This document shows positions 1 through 8,465 of a stretch of 12,561 nt of DNA, one piece after another. Within the stretch, counting starts at the first letter, position 1. Every line of letters starts with the position of its first letter. The notes under the pieces were generated by a model that saw only the letters and a program-made list of their open reading frames with translations, had not been told where the DNA came from and made no database searches. The translations under genes were made by a program, and so were the position numbers. Origin of the DNA: JANMQK01 sp031370485 (GTDB lineage: Bacteria > Acidobacteriota > Polarisedimenticolia > Gp22-AA2); assembly GCA_031370485.1 (NCBI GenBank), contig JANMQK010000346.1:1-12561 (forward strand), written 5' to 3'.

Positions 1-825
1 GTGGTCGAGCTGTTCGAGGCGAGGAAGCCGCGCGAGACCGCGGTCATCTCGGAAATCGACGGCATCGTCCGCCACGGCGGCATCGTCAAGGGGCTGCGCA
101 AGATCATCATCGTCCCCGAGGACGGTGGCGAGCCGAGAGAGTACTCACTGCCGCGCGGCGTGCACGTCAACGTTCAGGAAGGCGACCGCGTCCGCGCCGG
201 CGAGCCGCTCATGGACGGACCGAGCAATCCGCACGATATCCTCTCGGTTCTCGGCGAGAAGGCGCTGCACGCGTATCTCGTCAACGAGATCCAGGAGGTC
301 TACCGGCTGCAGGGGGTCAACATCAACGACAAGCACATCGAGACCATCGTCCGGCAGATGATGCGCTGGGTCAAGATCGAGGAGGTCGGCGACACCGAGT
401 TCATCGTCGACGAGCAGGTCGACAAGTTCCGCTTCCAGTCGGAGAACGAGAGGGTCATCAACGAGGGGGGACAGCCGGCCACGGGGCGGCCGCTGCTCCT
501 CGGCATCACCAAGGCGTCGCTCTCGACCGACTCGTTCATCTCGGCGGCGTCCTTCCAGGAGACCACGCGCGTCCTGACCGAGGCCGCGATCGGCGGAAAG
601 ATCGACTACCTGCGCGGGCTCAAGGAGAACGTGATCATGGGACGCCTCATCCCGGCCGGCACGGGCATGGACGTCTACCGCCGCCTGGAGATCGCTCCCG
701 ACGGGCCGCCTCTTGTCGAGGAGGTTCTTCCAGAGGGTGTGGAGGCGACCGGCCTCGAGGAAGCTATCGACCAGCGGACCGTCGAAGAAATCATCAGTGC
801 CCGCCAGGACAAGGGGGTAGCCTGA
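1..825 (+). CDS. rpoC: DNA-directed RNA polymerase subunit beta', C-terminal part (5' end outside window)
   Basis: This is the last 274 codons of the largest catalytic subunit of RNA polymerase; the frame is already open at base 1, and the GTG there is most likely an internal valine, since about 1100 upstream residues of a normal beta' are missing. Recognisable C-terminal blocks are [10 protein letters not shown] near residue 3, [17 protein letters not shown] near 105, and [32 protein letters not shown] near 166-194 followed by [19 protein letters not shown] to about 222. These are standard beta' signatures near the secondary-channel and clamp base. It ends with TGA at 823-825. Upstream of the str cluster is the usual place for rpoBC. 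No frameshift or unusual composition is seen. Identity is certain; only the 5' extent is unknown. Confidence 0.98.
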   Translation: MVELFEARKPRETAVISEIDGIVRHGGIVKGLRKIIIVPEDGGEPREYSLPRGVHVNVQEGDRVRAGEPLMDGPSNPHDILSVLGEKALHAYLVNEIQEVYRLQGVNINDKHIETIVRQMMRWVKIEEVGDTEFIVDEQVDKFRFQSENERVINEGGQPATGRPLLLGITKASLSTDSFISAASFQETTRVLTEAAIGGKIDYLRGLKENVIMGRLIPAGTGMDVYRRLEIAPDGPPLVEEVLPEGVEATGLEEAIDQRTVEEIISARQDKGVA

Positions 826-870
826 TCGCCCTCCTGGCCGGGCGTCGGTAAGTTTCGCAAGCACAGGGGC

Positions 871-899
871 TTGACAGGGCCTGGGGGCTCTGTTAGGAT
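871..899 (+). promoter_or_regulatory. sigma70-type promoter for the rpsL (str) operon
   Basis: A perfect -35 hexamer TTGACA (871-876) is followed by an exact 17-bp spacer and the -10-like hexamer TAGGAT (894-899), matching the TATAAT consensus at four of six positions, including the important first T, second A and last T. The expected transcript start is around 904-908, giving a leader of about 115 nt before the rpsL ATG. It lies in the only long gap of the window, directly after rpoC, where a str-operon promoter is expected. Seen: the hexamers and spacing. Inferred: activity and start site. Confidence 0.72.
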
Positions 900-901
900 T
901 C

Positions 902-969
902 GCGGGTTTCCGGCAAAACCCCCGCCTGTCCGACGGCGCCCGGGGCGGTCTCGGGGTCCGTGGGGTTTT
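902..969 (+). promoter_or_regulatory. rpsL leader inverted repeats with mutually exclusive pairings
   Basis: AAAACCCC at 915-922 is the exact reverse complement of GGGGTTTT at 962-969, allowing an 8-bp stem closing most of the leader. The same A/C-rich segment can instead pair with GCGGG/TTT at 902-909 (local stem 902-909 with 916-925, two C bulged). The upstream arm straddles the predicted transcription start, so the local alternative exists in RNA only if transcription begins slightly upstream. Whether this is a regulatory switch is inference. Confidence 0.35.
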
Positions 970-975
970 TCGCCA

Positions 976-994
976 GCGCGCAGGGTGTGCGCGC
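976..994 (+). promoter_or_regulatory. GC-only leader hairpin just upstream of the rpsL ribosome binding site
   Basis: GCGCGCA (976-982) pairs perfectly with TGCGCGC (988-994) around a 5-nt loop. It sits about 20 nt before the rpsL Shine-Dalgarno-like TAAGGT at 1014-1019. No T-tract follows, so it is not an intrinsic terminator. It could stabilise the 5' end or shape ribosome access. Confidence 0.45.
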
Positions 995-1020
995 CGGGAT
1001 TTCATCGAGGTTGTAAGGTC

Positions 1021-1395
1021 ATGCCGACAGTCAACCAGCTCGTCCGGTTGGGCCGCGAGAAGCTCACGGGCCGCACCAAGAGTCCGGCGCTCGAATCCTG
1101 CCCACAGAAGCGGGGAGTCTGCGTGCGCGTCTTCACGTCCACTCCGAAGAAGCCGAACTCGGCGCTGCGGAAGGTGGCGCGCGTGCGGCTGACGAATGGT
1201 ATCGAGGTGACGACCTACATCCCGGGAGTCGGTCATAATCTCCAGGAACACTCGATCGTGCTCATCCGAGGCGGCCGGGTCAAGGACTTGCCGGGCGTGC
1301 GCTACCACGTTGTCCGCGGAACGCTCGACTCGATGGGTGTGGAAGGCCGCAAGCAGAGCCGCTCCAAATACGGCGCGAAGAGACAAAAGGCCTGA
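1021..1395 (+). CDS. rpsL: 30S ribosomal protein S12
   Basis: S12 lies at the 30S decoding centre and contributes to tRNA selection accuracy. The 124-residue product has the standard family length. The start ATG at 1021 gives the canonical N-terminus [12 protein letters not shown] and is preceded by TAAGGT. The frame stays open upstream to 871, but that extension is unlike S12 and runs across the promoter. The loops that contact the decoding site are intact: [12 protein letters not shown] with Lys43, and [13 protein letters not shown] with Lys88, Asp89 and Pro91. Lys43 and Lys88 are the residues usually altered in streptomycin resistance, so the sequence looks wild type; Asp89 is the position methylthiolated by RimO in bacteria that have it. 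It is first gene of the str cluster, followed by a roughly 100-nt structured spacer before rpsG. Confidence 0.99.
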   Translation: MPTVNQLVRLGREKLTGRTKSPALESCPQKRGVCVRVFTSTPKKPNSALRKVARVRLTNGIEVTTYIPGVGHNLQEHSIVLIRGGRVKDLPGVRYHVVRGTLDSMGVEGRKQSRSKYGAKRQKA

Positions 1396-1413
1396 GCGCC
1401 GAAGACGGCGCTC
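1394..1413 (+). promoter_or_regulatory. rpsL-rpsG intercistronic hairpin 1
   Basis: GAGCGCC (1394-1400) pairs perfectly with GGCGCTC (1407-1413) around a 6-nt loop. The left arm overlaps the last two bases of the rpsL stop codon. There is no T-tract after it. It is the first of two adjacent hairpins in the spacer that in E. coli contains the S7 translational operator. Confidence 0.5.
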
Positions 1414-1419
1414 CACGGA

Positions 1420-1441
1420 GCGGACGGATTGTCCCGTCCGC
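1420..1441 (+). promoter_or_regulatory. rpsL-rpsG intercistronic hairpin 2
   Basis: GCGGACGG (1420-1427) pairs perfectly over 8 bp with CCGTCCGC (1434-1441) around the loop ATTGTC. It begins six bases after hairpin 1 and lies about 55 nt before the rpsG GTG. No T-run follows, so termination is unlikely. Binding by S7 is inferred only from the position and from the known E. coli arrangement. Confidence 0.5.
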
Positions 1442-1483
1442 CCCGGATGCATGACGCGGTGACGCTTTACGCCAGCCGCGGAC

Positions 1484-1489
1484 GAGGGA
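1484..1489 (+). promoter_or_regulatory. Shine-Dalgarno sequence deciding the rpsG GTG start
   Basis: GAGGGA lies 6 nt before the GTG at 1496. It supports GTG rather than the in-frame ATG at 1511, which would delete the conserved MPRR opening of S7. Confidence 0.75.
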
Positions 1490-1495
1490 CGGTCG

Positions 1496-1969
1496 GTGCC
1501 ACGAAGAGCGATGGTCTGGAAGCGGGAGGTGATTCCGGATCCGATCTATGCCTCCCCGCTGGTCACGAAGTTCGTTAACTGCATCATGAACAAGGGGCGG
1601 AAGTCGACCGCCGAGAGGATCTTCTACGGCGCGATGGACTTGGTTCGTGAAAAGACCAAGGACGATCCCGTTAAGACCCTGAAGAAGGCGATCGACAACG
1701 TGAAGCCTCTCCTCGAGGTCAAGTCCCGGAGGGTCGGAGGCGCGACCTACCAGGTCCCCGTGGAGGTGAACCCGGCGAGGCGCCAGTCGCTGTCCATCCG
1801 CTGGATCATCTCCTACGCAAGCCAGCGCGGCTCGGAAAAGATGATGCTCAACAAGCTGGCAAACGAGATCATGGACGCGGCCAACAACCGCGGCGGCGCC
1901 ATGAAGAAGAAGGAAGACACTCACAAGATGGCGGAGGCCAACAAGGCTTTCGCCCATTACCGCTGGTAG
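1496..1969 (+). CDS. rpsG: 30S ribosomal protein S7
   Basis: S7 is a primary 16S rRNA binder that nucleates the 30S head and lines the E site. From the GTG at 1496 the product is 157 residues, the usual length, beginning [16 protein letters not shown] and ending in the typical AFAHYRW. The conserved segments [22 protein letters not shown] (about 25-46), [14 protein letters not shown] (about 80-93) and the helical [21 protein letters not shown] region are all present. In E. coli S7 is the translational regulator of the str operon, acting on the spacer just before this gene; here that spacer is also long and structured. The stop TAG is 15 nt from the fusA start, so rpsG and fusA are closely coupled. 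Confidence 0.99.
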   Translation: MPRRAMVWKREVIPDPIYASPLVTKFVNCIMNKGRKSTAERIFYGAMDLVREKTKDDPVKTLKKAIDNVKPLLEVKSRRVGGATYQVPVEVNPARRQSLSIRWIISYASQRGSEKMMLNKLANEIMDAANNRGGAMKKKEDTHKMAEANKAFAHYRW

Positions 1970-1984
1970 GAAAGCAGGACGCAC

Positions 1985-4075
1985 ATGGCCAGGCCCCATC
2001 CGCTCGATCGCTACCGGAACATCGGCATCGTCGCCCACATCGACGCGGGCAAGACGACGACGACCGAGCGAATCCTGTTCTACACGGGAAAGATCTACAA
2101 GCTCGGCGAGGTCCACGACGGCACCGCGACCATGGACTGGATGATCCAGGAGCAGGAGCGGGGGATCACGATAACGTCCGCCGCAACGACCTGCTTCTGG
2201 CGCGAGCACCGCGTGAACATCATCGACACGCCAGGGCATGTCGATTTCACGGCCGAGGTCGAACGATCGCTGCGTGTGCTCGACGGCGCGGTCGGGGTGT
2301 TCTGCTCTGTCGGCGGCGTCGAGCCGCAGACGGAGACCGTGTGGCGGCAGGCGGACAAGTACAAGGTTCCCCGCATCGCGTTCGTGAACAAGATGGACCG
2401 GCAGGGGGCCGACTTCGACCGCTGCGTCCGGATGATGAAGACCCGGCTGAACGCGCGCCCGGTGCCCATCCAGATCCCGTGGGGACGCGAGGAGCAGTTC
2501 ACGGGGCTCGTCGACCTCGTCGAGATGAGGGCCATCCGGTTCAAGGAAGCGGAGAGGGGCGCCGACTTCGAGGTGCTGCCCATCCCAGACGAGCTGAAGG
2601 ACGAGGTCCAGCACGCGCGCGAGCGCGTCGTCGAGGCGGCCTGCGAGTGCTCCGACGAGCTCCTCCACAAGTACCTCGAAGGCAAGGATCTGTCGGCCGC
2701 CGAGATCCGCGCAGCGCTGCGCAAGGGGACGGTGGGACTTCACTTCACGCCGGTGCTCTGCGGCGCCGCCTTCAAGAACAAGGGCGTGCAGCAGCTCTTG
2801 GACGCGATCATCGAGTACCTCCCCTCGCCGCTCGACGTGCCTCCGATTGACGGCACTTTGCCCGACGGCAAGACCGGGGTCGTGCGGCGCACGTCGGACT
2901 CCGAGCCGTTCGCCGCGCTGGTGTTCAAGATCATGACCGACCCCTTTGTCGGGCAGCTGGCGTTCATCCGCGTCTACTCGGGGAAGCTGTCCTCGGGCGA
3001 GTTCGTCATCAACGCCACCAAGGGCAACCGCGAGCGCGTCGGACGGATCGTCCAGATGCACGCCAACAAGCGCGAAGAGGTCAAGGAGGTCTGGGCCGGA
3101 GACATCGCCGCGGCGGTGGGTGTTCGCACCGTGCGGACCGGCGACACCATTTGCGACGAGAAATCGCCGATCGTGCTCGAGCCGATGGATTTCCCGGAAC
3201 CCGTGATCACGCTCGCCATCGAGCCGAAGACCAAGGCCGACCAGGAGAAGCTCGGCTCGGCGCTCGGGCGCCTGGCCCAGGAGGACCCCACCTTCAAGAT
3301 CCGCACGGACCCCGAGACCGCCCAGACGGTGATCTCGGGTATGGGGGAACTCCATTTGGAGATCATCACCGACCGTCTCATCCGCGAGTTCGGCGTCGGC
3401 GTGAGCGTCGGGAAGCCCCAGGTCGCCTACAAGGAGACGATTCGCCAGGCCGCGAAGGCCGAGGGGAAGTACATCAAGCAGACGGGCGGACGTGGGCAGT
3501 ACGGTCACGTCAAGCTCGAGGTGATGCCCCTCCCCGCCGGCAGCGGCTTCGAGTTCCTGAACGAGATCGTGGGCGGGTCGATACCGAAGGAATACATCAA
3601 GCCGGTGCAGGAAGGGATCGTCGAGGCCATGCAGTCGGGCCCTCTCGCCGGATACGAGGTCCGCGACCTGAGGGCGGTGCTGTACGACGGTTCGTACCAC
3701 GATGTCGACTCGTCCGAGATGGCGTTCAAGATCGCGGCCTCGATAGGGTTCAAGGAAGCGCTGTCGAGGGCGCGTCCGGTCCTCTTGGAGCCCATCATGT
3801 CGGTCGAGGTCGTGGTTCCGGAGCAGTACATGGGAGACGTGATCGGCAATCTGAACTCGCGCCGGGGCAAGGTCGAGCGGATGGAGCCGCGGGCCGGCAC
3901 CCAGGTCATCACGTCGAAAGTCCCGCTGGCCGAGATGTTCGGTTATGCCACCGACCTGAGAAGCATGACGCAGGGTCGGGCCAACTATTCGATGCACTTC
4001 TCGCACTACGACGAGGCTCCGAAGAACATCAGCGAAGGGATCATCGCGCGCATACAGGGTCTGGCACGGCCGTGA
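1985..4075 (+). CDS. fusA: Elongation factor G (translocation GTPase)
   Basis: EF-G drives GTP-dependent translocation of tRNA and mRNA and, with ribosome recycling factor, subunit splitting. The 696-residue length is typical. G-domain motifs are all present: P-loop AHIDAGKT at 17-24, switch I Thr62 in RGITIT, DTPGH at 81-85 with the catalytic His85, NKMD at 135-138, and a G5-like GAAFKN near 260. Later domains follow in order, including GMGELHLEI in domain [14 protein letters not shown] in domain IV, the domain IV tip loop DGSYHDVDS with its conserved histidine, and a domain V that includes [12 protein letters not shown]. The start ATG at 1985 has AGGA at 1976-1979. It is the canonical EF-G rather than a resistance-type paralogue such as FusB or TetM, as judged by context and motifs. 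The tuf gene follows after 41 bp. Confidence 0.99.
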   Translation: MARPHPLDRYRNIGIVAHIDAGKTTTTERILFYTGKIYKLGEVHDGTATMDWMIQEQERGITITSAATTCFWREHRVNIIDTPGHVDFTAEVERSLRVLDGAVGVFCSVGGVEPQTETVWRQADKYKVPRIAFVNKMDRQGADFDRCVRMMKTRLNARPVPIQIPWGREEQFTGLVDLVEMRAIRFKEAERGADFEVLPIPDELKDEVQHARERVVEAACECSDELLHKYLEGKDLSAAEIRAALRKGTVGLHFTPVLCGAAFKNKGVQQLLDAIIEYLPSPLDVPPIDGTLPDGKTGVVRRTSDSEPFAALVFKIMTDPFVGQLAFIRVYSGKLSSGEFVINATKGNRERVGRIVQMHANKREEVKEVWAGDIAAAVGVRTVRTGDTICDEKSPIVLEPMDFPEPVITLAIEPKTKADQEKLGSALGRLAQEDPTFKIRTDPETAQTVISGMGELHLEIITDRLIREFGVGVSVGKPQVAYKETIRQAAKAEGKYIKQTGGRGQYGHVKLEVMPLPAGSGFEFLNEIVGGSIPKEYIKPVQEGIVEAMQSGPLAGYEVRDLRAVLYDGSYHDVDSSEMAFKIAASIGFKEALSRARPVLLEPIMSVEVVVPEQYMGDVIGNLNSRRGKVERMEPRAGTQVITSKVPLAEMFGYATDLRSMTQGRANYSMHFSHYDEAPKNISEGIIARIQGLARP

Positions 4076-4116
4076 CGCTCGCGCGCGCGGCAGCCTGAGG
4101 CTCCCGGAGGACAGAG

Positions 4117-5304
<1,188 letters not shown>

Positions 5305-5328
5305 GGAAGCGGGGCGAAAGCAACGACG

Positions 5329-5655
5329 ATGCTCAACGAGAAGATTCGAATCAGCCTGAAGGCCTACGATCACAGGGTCCTCGACCAATCGACGACCGAG
5401 ATCGTCGCCACGGCCAAGCGGACGGGAGCACGGGTCGCGGGGCCCATCCCCATGCCCACGAAGATCAACAAGTACACCGTGAACCGGTCACCCCACGTCG
5501 ACAAGAAGTCGCGGGAGCAGTTCGAGATTCGTACCCACAAGCGGATGCTGGACATCCTGGACCCCACCTCGCAGACGGTCGACGCGCTGATGAAGCTCGA
5601 CCTTCCCGCCGGGGTGGAAGTCGAGATCAAGGCCTTCGAAAAGGGAAAGAAGTGA
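5329..5655 (+). CDS. rpsJ: 30S ribosomal protein S10 (NusE)
   Basis: S10 is a 30S head protein; as NusE it also joins NusB and links NusG-bound RNA polymerase to the ribosome in antitermination and transcription-translation coupling. The 108-residue product is slightly longer than the usual 101-105, with a short Lys-rich end (KAFEKGKK). Diagnostic segments are [17 protein letters not shown] (6-22), [16 protein letters not shown] (29-44), [19 protein letters not shown] (54-72) and [17 protein letters not shown] (84-100). The start ATG gives the expected N-terminus, but the upstream signal is weak: only a GCGAAAG purine run at 5314-5320. Because tuf ends just 24 bp earlier, the long L4-binding leader known in E. 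coli is absent, and translation may depend partly on ribosomes finishing tuf. Confidence 0.98.
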   Translation: MLNEKIRISLKAYDHRVLDQSTTEIVATAKRTGARVAGPIPMPTKINKYTVNRSPHVDKKSREQFEIRTHKRMLDILDPTSQTVDALMKLDLPAGVEVEIKAFEKGKK

Positions 5656-5662
5656 GGATCGC

Positions 5663-6346
5663 GTGGTCGAAGGGCTGCTAGGTCGCAAGATCGCGATGAC
5701 TCAGGTGTTCGACCCTGAGGGAGCCGTCGTGCCGTGCACGGTGCTCAAGGTGGGGCCGTGTGTCGTGGTGCAGCGGCGGGAGCAGGGGCGGGATCACTAC
5801 GAGGCGGTGCAGCTCGGGCTGGTGGAGGGTGGCAAGGTCAAGAACGTCACCAAGGCGCGCAAGGGGCACTTCGACAAGGCGAATGTCCCACCGACCCACC
5901 GTCTCAAGGAATTCCGCATCGTGCCGGGGGGCGACGACCCGAAGGTCGGCGACACCGTGCTGGTTTCCCTCTTCAAGCCCGCGGATCGGGTCGACATCAT
6001 CGGGGTTTCGAAGGGGAAAGGCTTTCAGGGCGTCATGAAGCGGCACCATTTCCGGGGCGGCGGCGCGAGCCACGGTTCGATGTTCCACCGCGCCCCCGGT
6101 TCCATCGGCTCGTCGGCCTACCCGTCGAGGGTGTTCAAGGGCATGCGGATGGGCGGGCGGATGGGCGGAGACCGCGTGACGGTCAAGAACCTGGTGGTCG
6201 TCCAGGTGGACCCGGAGAATAACCTGCTCCTGGTGCGCGGGGCGGTCCCGGGAGCTAGCGGGGCGGTGCTGTCGGTTCGCCGCAGCCGCGCTCCGGTCCG
6301 AATCCCGAAGCCGCAGGCTCCCAAAGCCGGAAAGAAGAAGGAGTAA
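5663..6346 (+). CDS. rplC: 50S ribosomal protein L3
   Basis: L3 is an early assembly protein whose extended loop reaches toward the peptidyl transferase centre. The 227-residue product starts at GTG 5663 ([16 protein letters not shown]), with GAGGA at 5654-5658 overlapping the rpsJ stop codon, which suggests translational coupling. The family signature is clear around 114-160: [20 protein letters not shown], then [13 protein letters not shown], and [13 protein letters not shown]. At the loop where E. coli carries the PrmB-methylated glutamine, this protein has SSAYPS, so that modification site is not present. A C-terminal tail of about 15 residues is Pro/Lys-rich (ending GKKKE); it also encodes the AAGGAG used by rplD. 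Confidence 0.98.
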   Translation: MVEGLLGRKIAMTQVFDPEGAVVPCTVLKVGPCVVVQRREQGRDHYEAVQLGLVEGGKVKNVTKARKGHFDKANVPPTHRLKEFRIVPGGDDPKVGDTVLVSLFKPADRVDIIGVSKGKGFQGVMKRHHFRGGGASHGSMFHRAPGSIGSSAYPSRVFKGMRMGGRMGGDRVTVKNLVVVQVDPENNLLLVRGAVPGASGAVLSVRRSRAPVRIPKPQAPKAGKKKE

Positions 6347-6350
6347 GACG

Positions 6351-6977
6351 GTGGCCAAGATAGCGGTTATGACGCGCGAGGGCGGGAAGGGGAAAAGCCT
6401 CGATCTGCCGGACGGGGTTTTCGGCACGCCGCTGAACAGCCGGCTGATGCACGAGGCGGTCCTGGCGTTTCGCGCCGCGGGACGCGCTGGCACGCATGCG
6501 ACGAAGAACCGCAGTGACGTGCGCGGCGGGGGAAAGAAGCCCTGGAAGCAGAAGAAGACCGGGCGTTCGCGGCACGGTTCGATCCGCTCGCCGATCTGGA
6601 AGGGGGGCGGGACGGTGTTCGGGCCGCAACCGCGCGACTACGCCTACGCATTCCCGCGCAAAAAGCGCCAGGGGGCCCTCCGGTCGGCGCTGTCGGCCAA
6701 GGTGAGAAGCGGCAAGCTGCTGGTCGTCGAGTCGCTCGTCCTTCCCCAGGCACGGACCAAGGATCTTCTGGCCGCCATGGAAGGGTGGAAAATCGGCCGG
6801 TCGGCCCTGCTGATCGACGAGCCGGGAAACCGGAACCTGGAGCTCTCGGCGCGCAACATCCCCGGGGTCAAGACGACGCTGAGCACGGCCCTGAACATCG
6901 TCGATCTCCTGAAATACGACACGCTGGTCATCACCGAGGCCGCGGTCAAGAGGGTGTCGGAGGTTCTGGCGAAATGA
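6351..6977 (+). CDS. rplD: 50S ribosomal protein L4
   Basis: L4 binds 23S rRNA domain I and lines the exit tunnel with an extended loop; in E. coli it also represses the S10 operon. The product is 208 residues, the normal length, from GTG 6351, with AAGGAG at 6338-6343 inside the end of rplC. The loop is recognisable at about 50-88: ATKNRSDVRGGGKKPWKQ, then KTGRSRHGSIRSPIWKGGG. Where many bacteria read GTGRAR this protein reads KTGRSR (residues 69-74), in the loop associated with macrolide susceptibility. The globular part with SALSAK (113-117) and the C-terminal NIVDLLKYDTLVIT is intact. The stop codon overlaps the rplW start as ATGA, implying translational coupling. No E. coli-type L4 target leader is present before rpsJ. 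Confidence 0.98.
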   Translation: MAKIAVMTREGGKGKSLDLPDGVFGTPLNSRLMHEAVLAFRAAGRAGTHATKNRSDVRGGGKKPWKQKKTGRSRHGSIRSPIWKGGGTVFGPQPRDYAYAFPRKKRQGALRSALSAKVRSGKLLVVESLVLPQARTKDLLAAMEGWKIGRSALLIDEPGNRNLELSARNIPGVKTTLSTALNIVDLLKYDTLVITEAAVKRVSEVLAK

Positions 6978-7267
6978 GCAGCGCGCACAGGATCATCGTG
7001 GGACCGTTGATCACCGAGAAGAGTACGCTGCTGAAGGAGAAGCACGGTGTGCTGGCGTTCCGGGTCGAGCGGCGCGCGAACAAGATCGAGATCAAGCGGG
7101 CCGTCGAGACGCTCTTCAAGGTGAAGGTCGCGTCGGTCAGGACCGAGAGCGTGCACGGGAAGTACAAGCGGGTCGGACGGTCGGAGGGACGGCGGCCGGA
7201 CTGGAAGAAGGCCTACGTGACCCTCAAGCCCGGCGAAAAGATGATCGAGTATTTCGAGGCCGTCTGA
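6974..7267 (+). CDS. rplW: 50S ribosomal protein L23
   Basis: L23 sits at the tunnel exit and is the docking site for trigger factor and signal recognition particle. The product is 97 residues, within the usual 94-100. The ATG at 6974 overlaps the rplD TGA by four bases, with GGAGG at 6959-6963. A longer open frame exists upstream inside rplD, but this start gives the expected N-terminus IIVGPLITEKSTLL near residues 7-20. Other family features are FRVERRANKIEIKRAVETLF (29-48), VKVASVRT and a basic loop HGKYKRVGRSEGRRPDWKKAYVTL, typical of the L23 rRNA-binding loop. It lies 12 bp before rplB. Confidence 0.97.
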   Translation: MSSAHRIIVGPLITEKSTLLKEKHGVLAFRVERRANKIEIKRAVETLFKVKVASVRTESVHGKYKRVGRSEGRRPDWKKAYVTLKPGEKMIEYFEAV

Positions 7268-7279
7268 ACGGAGAGAGTG

Positions 7280-8095
7280 ATGGGAATCAAGACGCATAGA
7301 CCCACGACACCGAGCCGCCGCTTCCTGACGGTGACGACGTTCGACGACCTGACCGCGCTCAAGCCCCTGAAGAGCCTGACCGCCGGCAAGAAACGGACGG
7401 GGGGCAGGAACAACCTCGGCCGCATCTCCGTGCGCCACCACGGGGGTGGGCACAAGAAGTCGTACCGCGAGATCGACTTCCGCCGCAACAAGCCGGAGGT
7501 GGTGGGCAAGGTGGCGACCATCGAGTACGACCCGAACCGCTCGGCCCGCATCGCGCTCGTGCACTACGCGGACGGCGAGAAGCGCTACATCCTCGCGCCC
7601 CTCGGGCTGACGGTCGGCCAGACCGTCGTGGCAAGCCCCTCCGCCGACATCCTGCCGGGAAACACGCTGCCGTTGAAGCAGATCCCCCTCGGAACGGCCA
7701 TCCACAATATCGAGTTGCGTCCAGGAAGGGGCGGGCAGCTCGTTCGCAGCGCGGGTGTCGAGGCGCAGCTCCTGGCAAAGGACGCCGGATGGGTGCAGGT
7801 CAAGCTGCCCTCGGGCGAGATCCGCAGGGTGCACGAGGTGTGCACCGCGACGATCGGCCAGGTGGGGAACCTAGACCACGAGAACGTGTCCTACGGCAAG
7901 GCCGGGCGAAGTCGATGGCTGGGCATCCGGCCGACCGTGCGCGGCGTGGCCATGAACCCCGTCGACCATCCTCTCGGGGGTGGCGAGGGGAAGACCTCCG
8001 GCGGCCGCCATCCGTGCACGCCGTGGGGCGTGCGCGAGAAGAAGACACGGAACAACAAGAGGACGGGCCGCTACATCGTCCGTCGCAGGAAATAG
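7280..8095 (+). CDS. rplB: 50S ribosomal protein L2
   Basis: L2 is among the most conserved ribosomal proteins and is needed for subunit association and peptidyl transferase activity. The product is 271 residues from ATG 7280; an adjacent in-frame GTG at 7277 would add one residue, but ATG gives the usual MGIK N-terminus and GGAGAGAG at 7270-7277 is suitably placed. Features: [21 protein letters not shown] (40-60), the SH3-like and KOW region at about 60-200, and the C-terminal [18 protein letters not shown] (221-238). His230 matches the essential His229 of E. coli, but the next histidine of the common DHPHGGG motif is Leu232 here. The basic tail ending GRYIVRRRK is normal. rpsS begins nine bases downstream. 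Confidence 0.98.
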   Translation: MGIKTHRPTTPSRRFLTVTTFDDLTALKPLKSLTAGKKRTGGRNNLGRISVRHHGGGHKKSYREIDFRRNKPEVVGKVATIEYDPNRSARIALVHYADGEKRYILAPLGLTVGQTVVASPSADILPGNTLPLKQIPLGTAIHNIELRPGRGGQLVRSAGVEAQLLAKDAGWVQVKLPSGEIRRVHEVCTATIGQVGNLDHENVSYGKAGRSRWLGIRPTVRGVAMNPVDHPLGGGEGKTSGGRHPCTPWGVREKKTRNNKRTGRYIVRRRK

Positions 8096-8104
8096 GGGGC
8101 CGCC

Positions 8105-8449
8105 ATGGGCCGCAGCATCAAGAAGGGTCCCTTCGTCGACGATTACCTCAAGCGTCGCATCGAGGACATGAACCGCCGCTTCGAAAAGAAGGTCATCAAG
8201 ACCTGGTCGAGGCGGTCGACTCTCATCCCCGAGATGGTCGGGCACACGATTGCCGTGCACAACGGGAAGAAATTCATCCCGGTCTACGTCTCAGAGAACA
8301 TGATCGGCCACAAGCTGGGCGAGTTCGCCGCGACGCGGTCGTTCCGCGGGCATTCGCGGGCGGATTCCGCTGCGGCGGCGGCCTCGGCCGGGGCGGGGAC
8401 CCCGCCGGGCGGGCCGCCTTCCGCGGGTGTCGTCCAGCAGCCGAAGTGA
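8105..8449 (+). CDS. rpsS: 30S ribosomal protein S19 with low-complexity C-terminal tail
   Basis: S19 forms a head heterodimer with S13 and contacts the A-site tRNA region. The core, [15 protein letters not shown] through [17 protein letters not shown] (1-83), is canonical. The usual protein is about 92 residues; this one is 114, because after Gly82-His83 there is a tail of about 31 residues rich in Ala, Gly, Pro and Ser and lacking hydrophobic structure. The coding DNA of the tail includes a 6-bp GC hairpin at 8392-8406. GGGGG at 8095-8099 lies 5 nt before the ATG. The tail would project from the S19 C-terminus near the decoding site; any function is unknown. A frameshift origin is possible, but no alternative frame nearby encodes a recognisably better ending. 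Confidence 0.97.
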   Translation: MGRSIKKGPFVDDYLKRRIEDMNRRFEKKVIKTWSRRSTLIPEMVGHTIAVHNGKKFIPVYVSENMIGHKLGEFAATRSFRGHSRADSAAAAASAGAGTPPGGPPSAGVVQQPK

Positions 8450-8450
8450 A

Positions 8451-8455
8451 GGGAG
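8451..8455 (+). promoter_or_regulatory. Shine-Dalgarno sequence deciding the rplV GTG start
   Basis: GGGAG sits just after the rpsS stop and 10 nt before GTG 8466. It supports that start over the in-frame GTG at 8427, which would overlap rpsS and add 13 non-conserved residues. Confidence 0.6.
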
Positions 8456-8465
8456 AATTGCCGAC

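Noticed and set aside
962..970. GGGGTTTTT as an intrinsic terminator after rpoC
   Set aside because: Its only good partner is the distant AAAACCCC at 915-922, the T-run would be inside the stem, and it lies downstream of a strong promoter close to rpsL.
871..1020. N-terminal extension of S12 by 50 residues from a TTG at 871
   Set aside because: The TTG is the start of the -35 hexamer TTGACA, the extra residues are unlike S12, and ATG 1021 gives the exact family length.
145..1452. A 435-codon minus-strand frame opposite rpoC and rpsL
   Set aside because: Same explanation: shadow of GC-rich coding sequence, with no ribosome binding site or recognisable family.
3151..4098. A 315-codon plus-strand frame within fusA
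   Set aside because: It overlaps EF-G in another frame, with Arg/Gly/Asp-rich low-complexity translation and no initiation signal.
6644..7834. A 396-codon minus-strand frame opposite rplD, rplW and rplB
   Set aside because: It is fully antisense to three conserved ribosomal protein genes and has no recognisable domain.
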